DNA of 43,662 nt from JAHFLF01 sp964560145 (GCA_964560145.1 CAZLKS010000003.1:1-43662), one strand, 5' to 3'. Shown: positions 7,585-14,181, counted from the first letter of the stretch. Numbers and translations are program-made. Notes: generated by a model from the letters alone, not told the origin.

Positions 7585-7872
7585 TCAGATTCTTGCCTCT
7601 TTGCCGTGAACGATAGACTTAATGGCGAGAAGGCATGTCATCTCTAGGTGAGACAACGCCATAGCCTTGATGCGCGGCTCAATGCAGTTTTTCTCGATCT
7701 CTCTCTCAAGGTTACTAAAGGCGATGCGCATTACCTGAATGCGCTCTTGCGCCCAAGATGAAATCAGAAACGAATCGAATCGCGGCGAAATTTCTGGTTC
7801 TGGAGCCTGTGCGACTTGCTCATAACCTGATAGGTATTCTCCCAGTTCGTCTATTTTCTCAATCTCATCCAT
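7585..7872 (-). CDS. Acb2/Tad1-hairpin-like small protein, 95 aa
   Basis: ATG 7872 follows AGGAG (a GTG two codons earlier is also possible). After an acidic N-terminus it forms a helical hairpin: ERIQVMRIAFSNLEREIEKN, then PRIKAMALSHLEMTCLLAIK. The pattern R-x2-A-x-A-L-x-H-L-E-x5-A-I-K-x-I recalls the Acb2/Tad1 hairpin family, whose members bind cyclic (oligo)nucleotide signals and block CBASS or Thoeris. The usual Met-Trp before the last Ala is Leu-Leu here. This is motif resemblance only. It lies between the SNF2 helicase and nuclease genes. Confidence 0.5.
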   Translation of the reverse strand: MDEIEKIDELGEYLSGYEQVAQAPEPEISPRFDSFLISSWAQERIQVMRIAFSNLEREIEKNCIEPRIKAMALSHLEMTCLLAIKSIVHGKEARI

Positions 7873-7895
7873 GACCACAATCTCCTCAAAATGCC

Positions 7896-9209
7896 TCAGC
7901 CCATTGCTACGCTGATGGCGTTAATCTTTTCGGATAGATTCTCAATTATCTGCTGGTCCATGCTGTTCTCAGCGAGTAGGTAGTGGACCTCTACCGATTC
8001 GGTCTGGCCGATACGATGTAAGCGATCGATTGCTTGCGCCATGTTTGCAGGCGTCCAATCGAGCTCGGCAAACAAGCAGAGGCTTGCCGCAGTAAGGGTG
8101 AGCCCTGTTCCCGCAGCCGTTATCTGCCCCAAGAATAACCGCGCGTCTCCTGCTTGAAAGTTTGTGACCGCCGTCTCACGGTCTATTCCTTCAACGCCGC
8201 CATGAATCACCGCAGGCTTATACTCAGAAAGAAGTACTTCGAGCGCCGAAATTACGTCACGGTGGAACGCGAAGAGCACTACTTTCTCTCGCACTTCCAT
8301 CATTTCTTTGACGTACTGCACAACCGCCGGAACTTTACGCATGCCCAAGGCGCGTCTTTTTGTGGCAATCTCAGGACTAGATGCCAAGCTGGAGGCGCCC
8401 GCAATCGAAGCTTCCAAAGCTTCCGCTTGTTCGGGGCTCAATAAGAATTCCTTGTCAGTAGAGGAGCCTTCAATCCTAAGCGGAACTTTCGAGAATATCT
8501 TTGGAGGTAGTTCAGTTGCGACCTTCCTCTTTAACCGCCGGATGAAGAAATTGTCATCTAAGATACGGCGAAGCTGTTTTAGATTCTTCCCGCCTTTATA
8601 CTCCATATACCCCGTGTACCAGTTGCGAGTGGGGTTGGTGTATCGGTATCCAAAATGTCTTTTTGAACGAAACAGGTCTGGCGCGCAGCGATTGAAGAGT
8701 GTGTAGCCATCAATGACTTCATTCGGAAGCGGCGTGCCAGAGAGGAGTATGTGGTAGTCACAAACTTCCCAGAGCCTACCGAAACATTTTCGCGTGCGCA
8801 GTGCAGTGGAATTTTTAAGGTAGTGAGCTTCATCGAAAATCACCATTCCCCAGTTGCGGCTCTCCAAGTCACGCGAAATTACTTCATCAGATGCCAGGTC
8901 ATACGAGATGACGAGATGCTGTGAGCGCAAAAACTTTTGCTCGAATTCCTTGCGAGAAAACACTGGAATTAGCTCAATTCCGGCCCATTCCTGAGCTTCT
9001 CTGACCCAGTTCAAGCGAAGCGATGCGGGGCATACGACAAGAAGAGATCTCTTATGATCGGAGTTTTCAAATACTCGGCGCGTGACTTCCAAGGCTTGAG
9101 CAGTTTTGCCCAAACCCATTTCGTCACCTAAGAATGCGCATCTTCTGTTTGACAGAAAACGTAGGATCGCTTCTACGCCGTCTATTTGATAGGAACGAAG
9201 CTTGCCCAT
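7896..9209 (-). CDS. SNF2-family DEAD-like helicase
   Basis: DNA translocase of superfamily 2, SMARCAL1-like small SNF2 type, common in phage early operons. Motif I DEMGLGKTAQ (K35), motif II DEAH (~residue 125), motif III SGTPLPN, motif V TAAGTGLTLTAA and motif VI QAIDRLHRIGQ are all present, so it should be active. 437 aa is a minimal two-RecA-domain form with no extra targeting domain. First gene of the minus early operon. The ATG at 9209 follows AACCGGGGGG with a single base between. Confidence 0.92.
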   Translation of the reverse strand: MGKLRSYQIDGVEAILRFLSNRRCAFLGDEMGLGKTAQALEVTRRVFENSDHKRSLLVVCPASLRLNWVREAQEWAGIELIPVFSRKEFEQKFLRSQHLVISYDLASDEVISRDLESRNWGMVIFDEAHYLKNSTALRTRKCFGRLWEVCDYHILLSGTPLPNEVIDGYTLFNRCAPDLFRSKRHFGYRYTNPTRNWYTGYMEYKGGKNLKQLRRILDDNFFIRRLKRKVATELPPKIFSKVPLRIEGSSTDKEFLLSPEQAEALEASIAGASSLASSPEIATKRRALGMRKVPAVVQYVKEMMEVREKVVLFAFHRDVISALEVLLSEYKPAVIHGGVEGIDRETAVTNFQAGDARLFLGQITAAGTGLTLTAASLCLFAELDWTPANMAQAIDRLHRIGQTESVEVHYLLAENSMDQQIIENLSEKINAISVAMG

Positions 9210-9210
9210 A

Positions 9211-9220
9211 CCCCCCGGTT
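9211..9220 (-). promoter_or_regulatory. AACCGGGGGG block before SNF2 helicase
   Basis: Only one base separates the G run from the ATG at 9209, too close for a normal Shine-Dalgarno site unless the upstream Gs are used. Member of the AACCGGGGG set. Confidence 0.55.
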
Positions 9221-9230
9221 AGCAAGTTTT

Positions 9231-9239
9231 TTGTGTTAC
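9231..9239 (+). promoter_or_regulatory. TTGTGTTAC operator-like site 1
   Basis: Exact 9-mer lying 8 bp beyond the proposed minus-strand -10 box (9248-9253), so over the transcription start. It faces an inverted copy at 9288-9296 across the divergent promoters. Confidence 0.6.
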
Positions 9240-9247
9240 GAACACTA

Positions 9248-9276
9248 TTCTTACTTGCTTTGTCGAAAACCGTCAA
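9248..9276 (-). promoter_or_regulatory. Early leftward promoter
   Basis: Minus-strand -35 TTGACG (9271-9276), 17-bp spacer and -10 TAAGAA (9248-9253) upstream of the SNF2 helicase operon. The -35 box is strong and the -10 box weak. It overlaps the rightward promoter. Confidence 0.55.
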
Positions 9277-9283
9277 GTATATT
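9255..9283 (+). promoter_or_regulatory. Early rightward promoter
   Basis: -35 TTGCTT (9255-9260), 17-bp spacer and -10 TATATT (9278-9283), about 27 bp before the start codon of the ribbon-helix-helix gene. Expected to drive the regulator and the primase-helicase. Confidence 0.55.
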
Positions 9284-9287
9284 TTAT

Positions 9288-9296
9288 GTAACACAA
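9288..9296 (-). promoter_or_regulatory. TTGTGTTAC operator-like site 2
   Basis: Inverted exact copy (GTAACACAA on the plus strand) just after the rightward -10 box, over the expected transcription start. With site 1 it brackets both promoters. Confidence 0.6.
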
Positions 9297-9309
9297 TAAA
9301 AAAGCTCTT

Positions 9310-9498
9310 ATGCCGAAACAAACTCACACTGGCCCTACCATGACGCTGACTCTTCGCATCGAAGTAAATGACATAGTGCGTCTGGACAAGTACAAGCGGC
9401 GCGTCGTGAAAGGCGCGTCGAAAGAGATGAAGTCAACGCTTTCGAGAAATTGGTTGATTGTTCAAGCTGTAAAAGATTTTCTTGCTCGAAATGAGTGA
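9310..9498 (+). CDS. Ribbon-helix-helix regulator, 62 aa
   Basis: Small DNA-binding protein of the Arc/MetJ/CopG fold: a beta strand MTLTLRIEV (residues 11-19), helix LDKYKRRV, then the second helix start STLSRNWLIVQAVKDFLARNE, which matches the SRSxLIxxAlxxFL pattern of that fold. The loop between the helices is longer than usual. ATG 9310 lacks a clear ribosome site and the 5' leader would be only ~20 nt. Its position next to paired TTGTGTTAC sites makes it the best candidate for the protein that binds them, including its own promoter. That link is inference. Confidence 0.65.
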   Translation: MPKQTHTGPTMTLTLRIEVNDIVRLDKYKRRVVKGASKEMKSTLSRNWLIVQAVKDFLARNE

Positions 9499-9500
9499 TG

Positions 9501-9513
9501 CCAGTTAAACTGG
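9501..9513. promoter_or_regulatory. Small palindrome between regulator and primase
   Basis: CCAGTT-A-AACTGG, a 6-bp inverted repeat immediately after the regulator's stop codon and before the primase-helicase leader. It could be a weak operator; as RNA the 1-base loop is too tight. Confidence 0.25.
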
Positions 9514-9537
9514 TGTCTGCTTAGAATTTTTAAACGC

Positions 9538-9547
9538 AACCGGGGGG
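9538..9547 (+). promoter_or_regulatory. AACCGGGGGG block before primase-helicase
   Basis: The only plus-strand member of the set that directly precedes a start codon; seven bases (AAGCGTC) separate it from the ATG at 9555. The sequence AACCGGGGGG is identical to the minus-strand copies at 9211 and 13199. Confidence 0.55.
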
Positions 9548-9554
9548 AAGCGTC

Positions 9555-11834
9555 ATGCAGGATGCTTGCGACTTAGCAGCTATTCCATCTGTCTTTAAGC
9601 AATTTAAATCATGGTGCCTATGGGCAGGGGACAAGGTTCCTCTCGGCCTAAACGGCGCGGGGATATCCACAACCAAGCCAGAAACATGGCTGAGCTTCGA
9701 CGATGCCGAAGCTGAATTCGTTACTTCGAAACACGCGCGCGGCCTCGGCTTTGTATTCTCGAAAGAGTCAGGGCTTGTGGGTATAGATCTGGATGATTGC
9801 TACAAATGGAGCCCAGTGCCCGGGGAGCTCAAAAATTGGGCAAAACAGGTCTTAGAGCTGTTTTCTGATCAACAAGCTTACGTTGAAACCTCGCCATCGG
9901 GTAGAGGGCTTCATATCATTGTAAGAGGCGTAAAGCCGGGCTTACGCTGCAAGAAAGTCTTAATGAACAAGGAAGGAAAGCGCATCGGTGAGATCGAGAT
10001 GTACGACTCAGGGCGCTACTTCACCATGACTGGCAGGGTAATGGATGGTTACACCGTACCCGGCCCGCAGCAAGAGGCGATTGACGCCATATATCACAAG
10101 ATACTGGACCCAGTGGAAGGTGAGACGGAGGGCGAAAAAAAAGCCTCTCCGGGGGGAGAGGCTAGGGAGAATGAAACCCGCAAGGATGTGCTCTTTGACT
10201 CTGACTCAATTTTACAGGTTATTTCCAAAAGTTCGCAACAAGATAAGTTCAATTTGCTTTACAGGGGACCGCTTGAAGCAGTCTTAAAAGAATATGGCGA
10301 CGACCACTCTCGTGCAACTTATGCTTTTACTGGTATTGTTGCCTTTTATACCGACAATTTTAACCTTGCTGATTCTCTTTTTAGAAGCAGTTGTCTTTAC
10401 TGCGACAAGTGGGCGGCGAACAATAATGCCACAGGAGCTGCCAAAATTGGAAAGTGGGCTAGGCTCGGAGAGGCGCAGTTCAGGCGCCAGCGCTCGCAGT
10501 ACGTTGCGAAGGGTGAGGTATATGATCCAGCGGCAGGGCGAACCGACCCGACGGAAGACTTTTCTGCATTAAGCCAAACCGAGAAAGAGAAGATCCTGGA
10601 GAAAGGGCGCAAGGACTTTGACAAGTATATCTCTCTCGTGTTCGAAAATTGGGTAGACGCGCGCTGTGACCTATTCACTGAATCTCTGTTCCTCAAAGGA
10701 CCTAAAGGTAATTGGAGCCCGGCTTTTACGAAGCAGAATCTAGGAGCTCTCAGGGGCTACTGCCAGATGCTTGGCAAGAAATACCAGAAAACCAAGATTG
10801 AGGATTACCTGTGTTCCTACACTGCCGGGCTTGAGCCCAAACTTCTGATAGATGTTCCGACGTGGGACGGGACCGACCGGATAGCTCAAATGGCTGACTG
10901 CATGGAGTTTGAAGAGGATAGCGTCACTACTGGAGTCTTTGAAGACCTCCTCAAAGACTGGCTAGCAAGGATGTGGGGAAAGATATTCCAGCCTGAACAA
11001 GTTCAGAATCGGTGCATCATTCTCTCTGGCGGCCAAGGCATCGGAAAGGACGTGTGGGTGCAGAGCCTACTTTGCGGCCTTGGTCATTACCTGAGCGATT
11101 TTACCTTACCCGGCAACGCGAAGGAAACTGAGATAGGCATTGTCATGGCTTCCTCGGCTGTGATGTTCATCTCTGAGTTTGATAAGACTGGGGACATTGG
11201 CGTAGGGACCCTCAAGGACTTGATTACGAAGCCTAGGTTTACTCAGGTGCGAAAGTACGATAGGGATGCCACATCTTCCCCTAACCGTTGCTCGATAATT
11301 GGTGCTTGCAATCCTGATAACATTCTTCGAGATGCAACCGGCAACAGGCGTTTCCTGATATTCAAGCTGAAAGGAGGAGTCGGCGAAGCTATTCGTTGGC
11401 AGTTCCCGGTAGGGGACAAGGCCTTTAGCCTTCAGATTTTGGCGCAGGCGCGTAGTTTGTGGGAGTCAGGGTACAAGAGCCAACCCGCAAGCGAAAGCAT
11501 CATGCAGGCGATCACCGCTCAGTATACGCCGGAATCTGAGCATGCTGAGCTTGTTCAGGACTTCGAAGAAGGGCTGAAAAGTATCCAGGTGTCGGACCCA
11601 CTTTCACCGGGCTCAGGGCTGTTCAGAGTTACAGAGCTCGACGACCTATTCTCTCAGTTGGCGAGAAACTATGCCATCCCGCGACGCTCAGTTCTTACCA
11701 TCCTAAAGGGTGGAGGGTGTCAGTACCGCACCAGCAAGGTCAGACTCTATGGCAGCCGCGAGGCCTGTAAGCGCGGGCTCAAGGGGCTCTCAGATCTAGT
11801 GACCGACGATGGCACTGATCCAGAGATTCAGTAG
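9555..11834 (+). CDS. Primase-polymerase / VirE-type helicase fusion
   Basis: Bifunctional replication protein, 759 aa. N-terminal ~200 residues: archaeo-eukaryotic-type primase core, with GIDLDDC (D78/D80) as metal site, SPSGRGLHI (H120) as nucleotide motif, and EIEMYDSGRYFTMTG. Residues ~430-620: VirE/D5-like AAA+ helicase with SGGQGIGKDVW (Walker A, ~492-502), VMFISEFDK (Walker B, ~538-545) and the arginine finger GNRRF (~596). The size and order match self-priming phage PrimPols such as that of phage NrS-1. No other DNA polymerase gene is visible, so this probably synthesises the genome. Preceded by AACCGGGGGG. Confidence 0.85.
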   Translation: MQDACDLAAIPSVFKQFKSWCLWAGDKVPLGLNGAGISTTKPETWLSFDDAEAEFVTSKHARGLGFVFSKESGLVGIDLDDCYKWSPVPGELKNWAKQVLELFSDQQAYVETSPSGRGLHIIVRGVKPGLRCKKVLMNKEGKRIGEIEMYDSGRYFTMTGRVMDGYTVPGPQQEAIDAIYHKILDPVEGETEGEKKASPGGEARENETRKDVLFDSDSILQVISKSSQQDKFNLLYRGPLEAVLKEYGDDHSRATYAFTGIVAFYTDNFNLADSLFRSSCLYCDKWAANNNATGAAKIGKWARLGEAQFRRQRSQYVAKGEVYDPAAGRTDPTEDFSALSQTEKEKILEKGRKDFDKYISLVFENWVDARCDLFTESLFLKGPKGNWSPAFTKQNLGALRGYCQMLGKKYQKTKIEDYLCSYTAGLEPKLLIDVPTWDGTDRIAQMADCMEFEEDSVTTGVFEDLLKDWLARMWGKIFQPEQVQNRCIILSGGQGIGKDVWVQSLLCGLGHYLSDFTLPGNAKETEIGIVMASSAVMFISEFDKTGDIGVGTLKDLITKPRFTQVRKYDRDATSSPNRCSIIGACNPDNILRDATGNRRFLIFKLKGGVGEAIRWQFPVGDKAFSLQILAQARSLWESGYKSQPASESIMQAITAQYTPESEHAELVQDFEEGLKSIQVSDPLSPGSGLFRVTELDDLFSQLARNYAIPRRSVLTILKGGGCQYRTSKVRLYGSREACKRGLKGLSDLVTDDGTDPEIQ

Positions 11835-11864
11835 TCGGCCACAAACTCAAAATTGGGAAGTTGT

Positions 11865-11904
11865 AAAAAATGCTGATGACAGCATGCCGTCATCGGCATT
11901 TTTT
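11865..11904 (+). terminator. Bidirectional Rho-independent terminator
   Basis: A 16-pair stem (AAAAAATGC, one T-G pair, GATGAC with its complement) around an 8-base loop AGCATGCC, ending in a T6 run on the plus strand and likewise on the minus strand. It sits 30 bp after the primase-helicase stop and should end that message. Confidence 0.85.
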
Positions 11905-11913
11905 GGCCTTGCC

Positions 11914-11933
11914 GTCACTGACAGCATGGTGAC
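11914..11933. repeat. Second hairpin repeating the TGACAGCATG loop
   Basis: GTCAC and GTGAC (5 bp) enclose TGACAGCATG. The same ten bases occur at 11877-11886, spanning the stem and loop of the preceding terminator, 42 bp earlier. Confidence 0.45.
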
Positions 11934-12108
11934 TTATTGTCTGTCATACGTAAGTGGTTGATTCGCTTAGGGCAATTCGGCTAATGACACTATGACATCA
12001 ACATTTATATAGGTTAGATATATATAGGGTATAGGGTATAGCCATATAGTATATATGAGAGATGAGGGTATATAGGGGTATATGTATATAGGGGGTTAGG
12101 GAGAATGC

Positions 12109-12132
12109 GTCATCGAGTCATCGTGTCATCGG
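12109..12132 (+). repeat. Three tandem 8-bp GTCATCG(N) repeats
   Basis: GTCATCGA, GTCATCGT and GTCATCGG follow each other without a gap, right after the AT-rich block. GTCATCGG is also in the stem of the terminator at 11889-11896. Iteron-like. Confidence 0.55.
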
Positions 12133-12206
12133 GGGACCTAGAATCGGTGTGGACTTTGGGGAGGGGGAGGGGGATTCAAATCGAAAATTCTGATGGGGGC
12201 CAATGG

Positions 12207-12245
12207 AAGGAAAAAAGAAAGGCGGCCACCGGGGGGTGAACCGCC
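12207..12245 (-). terminator. Minus-strand terminator after the 97-aa membrane gene
   Basis: On the minus strand GGCGG, CACC, loop CCCC, GGTG, CCGCC fold with a small internal loop, then TTTCTTTTTTCC supplies a U tract. It begins a few bases after the stop codon at 12254 and should end the 15.2 to 12.2 kb transcription unit. Confidence 0.7.
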
Positions 12246-12253
12246 TTAGGCAC

Positions 12254-12547
12254 CTAGCGTCGTTTCCGACGGAGCGGCGCCTCCACTCCTTGCGACTGCC
12301 GCGAGGCAGTAGTCAAATCTTGTATCAGACTGGAGGCAGCGATCGCCTCTGAGCATCGTGGGCATACATCTGAGTACCCACCCGATATAGCACCGAGCTC
12401 TTGTATCAACAAGGTTCTCTTCCATCGAATCCACTCCTTTGATCCACTTTCATATAGCTTCACTGCTACAACGCTCCAAACTATAAGGGCCAACCCAAAT
12501 AAAAACGCAGTTTTGGGGAAGCGCCAATGGGCATTTTTCTCTTCCAT
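12254..12547 (-). CDS. Single-pass membrane protein, 97 aa
   Basis: Start ATG 12547 with GGAG six bases away. A single hydrophobic helix (residues ~14-34, FLFGLALIVWSVVAVKLY) follows a short charged N-terminus, then a soluble region with C-P-R-C and a basic tail (LRRKRR). Could be a lysis or superinfection-exclusion component; the C-terminal part lacks the long coiled coil expected of an inner-membrane spanin. It lies after the lipoprotein gene. Function unknown. Confidence 0.55.
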   Translation of the reverse strand: MEEKNAHWRFPKTAFLFGLALIVWSVVAVKLYESGSKEWIRWKRTLLIQELGAISGGYSDVCPRCSEAIAASSLIQDLTTASRQSQGVEAPLRRKRR

Positions 12548-12579
12548 ATAAATCTCCACTAAAGGCGGAAAATCCCGCT

Positions 12580-12611
12580 CGGCGTTCCAGGCCGAAAAGC
12601 CTGGAACGCCG
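12580..12611 (+). terminator. Strong terminator facing plus-strand transcription
   Basis: A perfect 13-bp stem (12580-12592 with 12599-12611), loop CGAAAA, and TTTTAATTT on the plus strand. On the minus strand the tail is GAGCGGG, not U-rich. It lies between two minus-strand genes, so it mainly stops plus-strand read-through from the primase side. Confidence 0.75.
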
Positions 12612-12618
12612 TTTTAAT

Positions 12619-12873
12619 TTAGTCTTCAACCACCGTTTCACGAGTCGGCTTCACTGCCCCACGCGCGGGCTTAGGTACATCGCGCAACACAGTGGCGCGC
12701 CTATTGTCGATAGCGTCGACGCCGTTAGCCCCGCCATGCATATCGAAACCCGCATAGAACGTCATCGGTAGCACCTTTCCGTTGTCGTATAGAGCGAAGT
12801 CTTTCACGCAACCGGACATCATAAACCCGGCAGCACCTAACACGAGTAAGAAAACAGCATCCTTTGCAACCAT
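12619..12873 (-). CDS. Small lipoprotein, 84 aa
   Basis: Start ATG 12873 behind GGAGGG. A type II signal peptide is clear: MVAKD, hydrophobic VFLLVLGAAGF, lipobox MSGC with the acceptor Cys at residue 22. The mature part (~62 aa) is Gly-rich, then Pro/Arg/Lys-rich (KPARGAVKPTRETVVED). Expected in the outer or inner membrane of a Gram-negative host. Candidate outer-membrane spanin or exclusion lipoprotein; neither can be decided from sequence. Confidence 0.65.
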   Translation of the reverse strand: MVAKDAVFLLVLGAAGFMMSGCVKDFALYDNGKVLPMTFYAGFDMHGGANGVDAIDNRRATVLRDVPKPARGAVKPTRETVVED

Positions 12874-12900
12874 AAATAAACCCTCCGATCTCCATTGGAC

Positions 12901-12972
12901 TAGGCACCATGCCTAGCCTAATCATGCCCGGCACGATGCCGAGCATGCCCTAGGCTAAACACGCCTAGGCTA
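12901..12972. repeat. Nested inverted repeats with CCTAGGC core
   Basis: TAGGCA/TGCCTA (12901-12906, 12910-12915), TAGCCTA (12914-12920) pairing with TAGGCTA at 12951-12957 or 12966-12972, and an inner CATGC..GCATG hairpin. Several pairings exclude each other. It lies between the stop of the 74-aa gene (overlapping it) and the start of the lipoprotein gene. No U tract, so it is not a standard terminator. Confidence 0.55.
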
Positions 12973-13194
12973 GAGCGGTGAATCATCTGAATCAGCATGA
13001 AACGCGCGCGCCTTTAGCCCGCATGCTTCATCCAAGATAGAATTAATCTTGCGCAGTCTTTCCAGCTCTCTTTCTTGCGCTGGTGTGGCCTTGCCTGTGC
13101 GCGCCTTGGATTCGGCGCGGAACAAATCACCCGCAAAACGCAGGCCTACCACTACAGCCAAAGTGTCAGAGTCGATCGGCTTCCTTGTTTGCAT
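12970..13194 (-). CDS. Hypothetical protein, 74 aa
   Basis: ATG 13194 follows AACCGGGGGG with four bases between. Mostly helical: residues ~10-30 (LAVVVGLRFAGDLFRAESKA), a Thr/Gly turn, then ERELERLRKINSILDEACGL, an acidic-basic helix. No recognised family. Flanked on both sides by strong inverted repeats, like its neighbours. Confidence 0.55.
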   Translation of the reverse strand: MQTRKPIDSDTLAVVVGLRFAGDLFRAESKARTGKATPAQERELERLRKINSILDEACGLKARAFHADSDDSPL

Positions 13195-13198
13195 ATAA

Positions 13199-13208
13199 CC
13201 CCCCGGTT
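13199..13208 (-). promoter_or_regulatory. AACCGGGGGG block before the 74-aa gene
   Basis: Member of the AACCGGGGG set; four bases (TTAT) separate it from the ATG at 13194. Confidence 0.55.
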
Positions 13209-13230
13209 AAATCCGCGCGCGTAATTGCGT

Positions 13231-13273
13231 GCGGTTTATACTGCCCCCGATATGTCAAAGGCAGAAAAACCGC
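13231..13273. repeat. Two-part hairpin between small genes
   Basis: GCGGTTT (13231-13237) pairs with AAACCGC (13267-13273), and CTGCC (13241-13245) with GGCAG (13260-13264) inside it. It lies between the stop at 13278 and the AACCGGGGGG block of the next gene. No U tract on the minus strand. Confidence 0.5.
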
Positions 13274-13277
13274 GCGC

Positions 13278-13565
13278 CTAGGTATGGATATTCCCCTCTG
13301 GATCCATGCCGCCCGTTAGGCCTGAAATAGTAAGGTAAATAGTCCCATCCTTGGGATCTACTGAATGCAGCTTCAATCCCTTAAGACGAGATCCGAGATG
13401 TGCAATAGTCCAAAGTTGCCCGATTGTGGCCGCCTCGCAGCATGTTTGATATTGCTGGCAATCCTCTATTGATTCAGGTATAGCGTCGAATTCCCATAGA
13501 TCGTGCGCAATTTTTTGCTTGATACCAGTGACTACGCGATCAAGGCCTTCAGTTCTAATTGTCAT
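13278..13565 (-). CDS. Hypothetical protein, 95 aa
   Basis: ATG 13565 is preceded by CACCGGGGG and AAAT. The N-terminal two thirds are helical, with a Cys-rich patch CQQYQTCCEAA. The C-terminus is beta (LKLHSVDPKDGTIYLTISG). No recognised family. Its downstream spacer holds the two-part hairpin at 13231-13273. Confidence 0.55.
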   Translation of the reverse strand: MTIRTEGLDRVVTGIKQKIAHDLWEFDAIPESIEDCQQYQTCCEAATIGQLWTIAHLGSRLKGLKLHSVDPKDGTIYLTISGLTGGMDPEGNIHT

Positions 13566-13569
13566 ATTT

Positions 13570-13578
13570 CCCCCGGTG
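13570..13578 (-). promoter_or_regulatory. CACCGGGGG block before the 95-aa gene
   Basis: Member of the set; four bases (AAAT) before the ATG at 13565. Confidence 0.5.
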
Positions 13579-13591
13579 TAACAGGCATGAT

Positions 13592-13631
13592 TGCCTTAGA
13601 GTGTGCTCAACTCGTGAGCACACATAAGGCA
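13592..13631. repeat. Strong hairpin between small genes
   Basis: TGCCTTA...TAAGGCA outside, and 9-bp GTGTGCTCA/TGAGCACAC inside, around loop ACTCG. It lies just after the 178-aa gene's stop and just before the next AACCGGGGG-type block. No U run on either side, which argues against a simple terminator. Confidence 0.65.
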
Positions 13632-13638
13632 CTCTTAC

Positions 13639-14175
13639 CTAGTTCCGCTTGAACGTTTGACGATGCAAGCAGTCGATCGCATGCAAGGCCAGATCAGGGA
13701 ATTCAAGACCTAAGGCCTTTACCAATTCGTCGCATTGGCGCTTGTATACGTCATAGCTTGACTCTTCCGAGTCATCTACGATCGGCGCAGCTTCAACTAC
13801 TTCCAATTGTTTAGTGTCGTAATCTTCAATTTCAGCTCCAAAGAGCATGCGGCATATTTGCCGATTGCACTCACTATCCTTGTGATACCAAGCTTTATCA
13901 CTTGGTCTATACCAGAAACCCGCATCTCTGAGCTTGGATAGAATATCGGCGTCAGGTTTACGGCTAAAGAACACGTCGATCCGATTCGATCCTTGTGGCA
14001 ATTCGATTGTGACCTCTAAGGGTCCGTTCGCATAGTTTTGAATTGGCGCAGGAGTCAGGACAGGCGTCGTAACAATAGGCGCCGCAATTGGTGGCACTGG
14101 TAGCGCCGCAACGTTGCCCATTGTGGCGCTCAATTTTGCAGATTTTGCCTGTAAAACAGCAAGAAAGTTACTCAT
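13639..14175 (-). CDS. Protein with GF-W-WY small domain, 178 aa
   Basis: The N-terminal ~45 residues are Ala/Pro-rich and likely flexible. Residues ~50-110 hold ELPQGSNRIDVFFSRKP, then LRDAGFWYRPSDKAWY, the F-x-x-K-P ... L-x-x-x-G-F-x-W ... W-Y pattern of a small domain found in phage and plasmid polyvalent proteins. The C-terminus is acidic then helical, with Cys residues. Probably a DNA-handling or regulatory accessory; this is weak. AACCGGGGG lies six bases from the ATG at 14175. Confidence 0.5.
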   Translation of the reverse strand: MSNFLAVLQAKSAKLSATMGNVAALPVPPIAAPIVTTPVLTPAPIQNYANGPLEVTIELPQGSNRIDVFFSRKPDADILSKLRDAGFWYRPSDKAWYHKDSECNRQICRMLFGAEIEDYDTKQLEVVEAAPIVDDSEESSYDVYKRQCDELVKALGLEFPDLALHAIDCLHRQTFKRN

Positions 14176-14181
14176 ATATTT

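Larger units (their letters stand above)
11835..12253. other. Non-coding region, candidate replication origin
   Basis: About 420 bp without a supportable gene. It holds a strong terminator hairpin (11865-11904), a second hairpin (11914-11933) showing the same TGACAGCATG loop sequence, a TATA-rich block (12001-12095) broken by GGG runs, three tandem copies of GTCATCG (12109-12132), a G-run stretch, and a minus-strand terminator (12207-12245). The mix of easily melted DNA, short tandem repeats and hairpins next to the primase gene suggests an origin. Inference. Confidence 0.45.

Noticed and set aside
13235..13258. TTGACA and TATAAA on the minus strand before the 74-aa gene
   Set aside because: The spacer is only 12 bp, too short for a sigma70 promoter, and both boxes are part of the hairpin.
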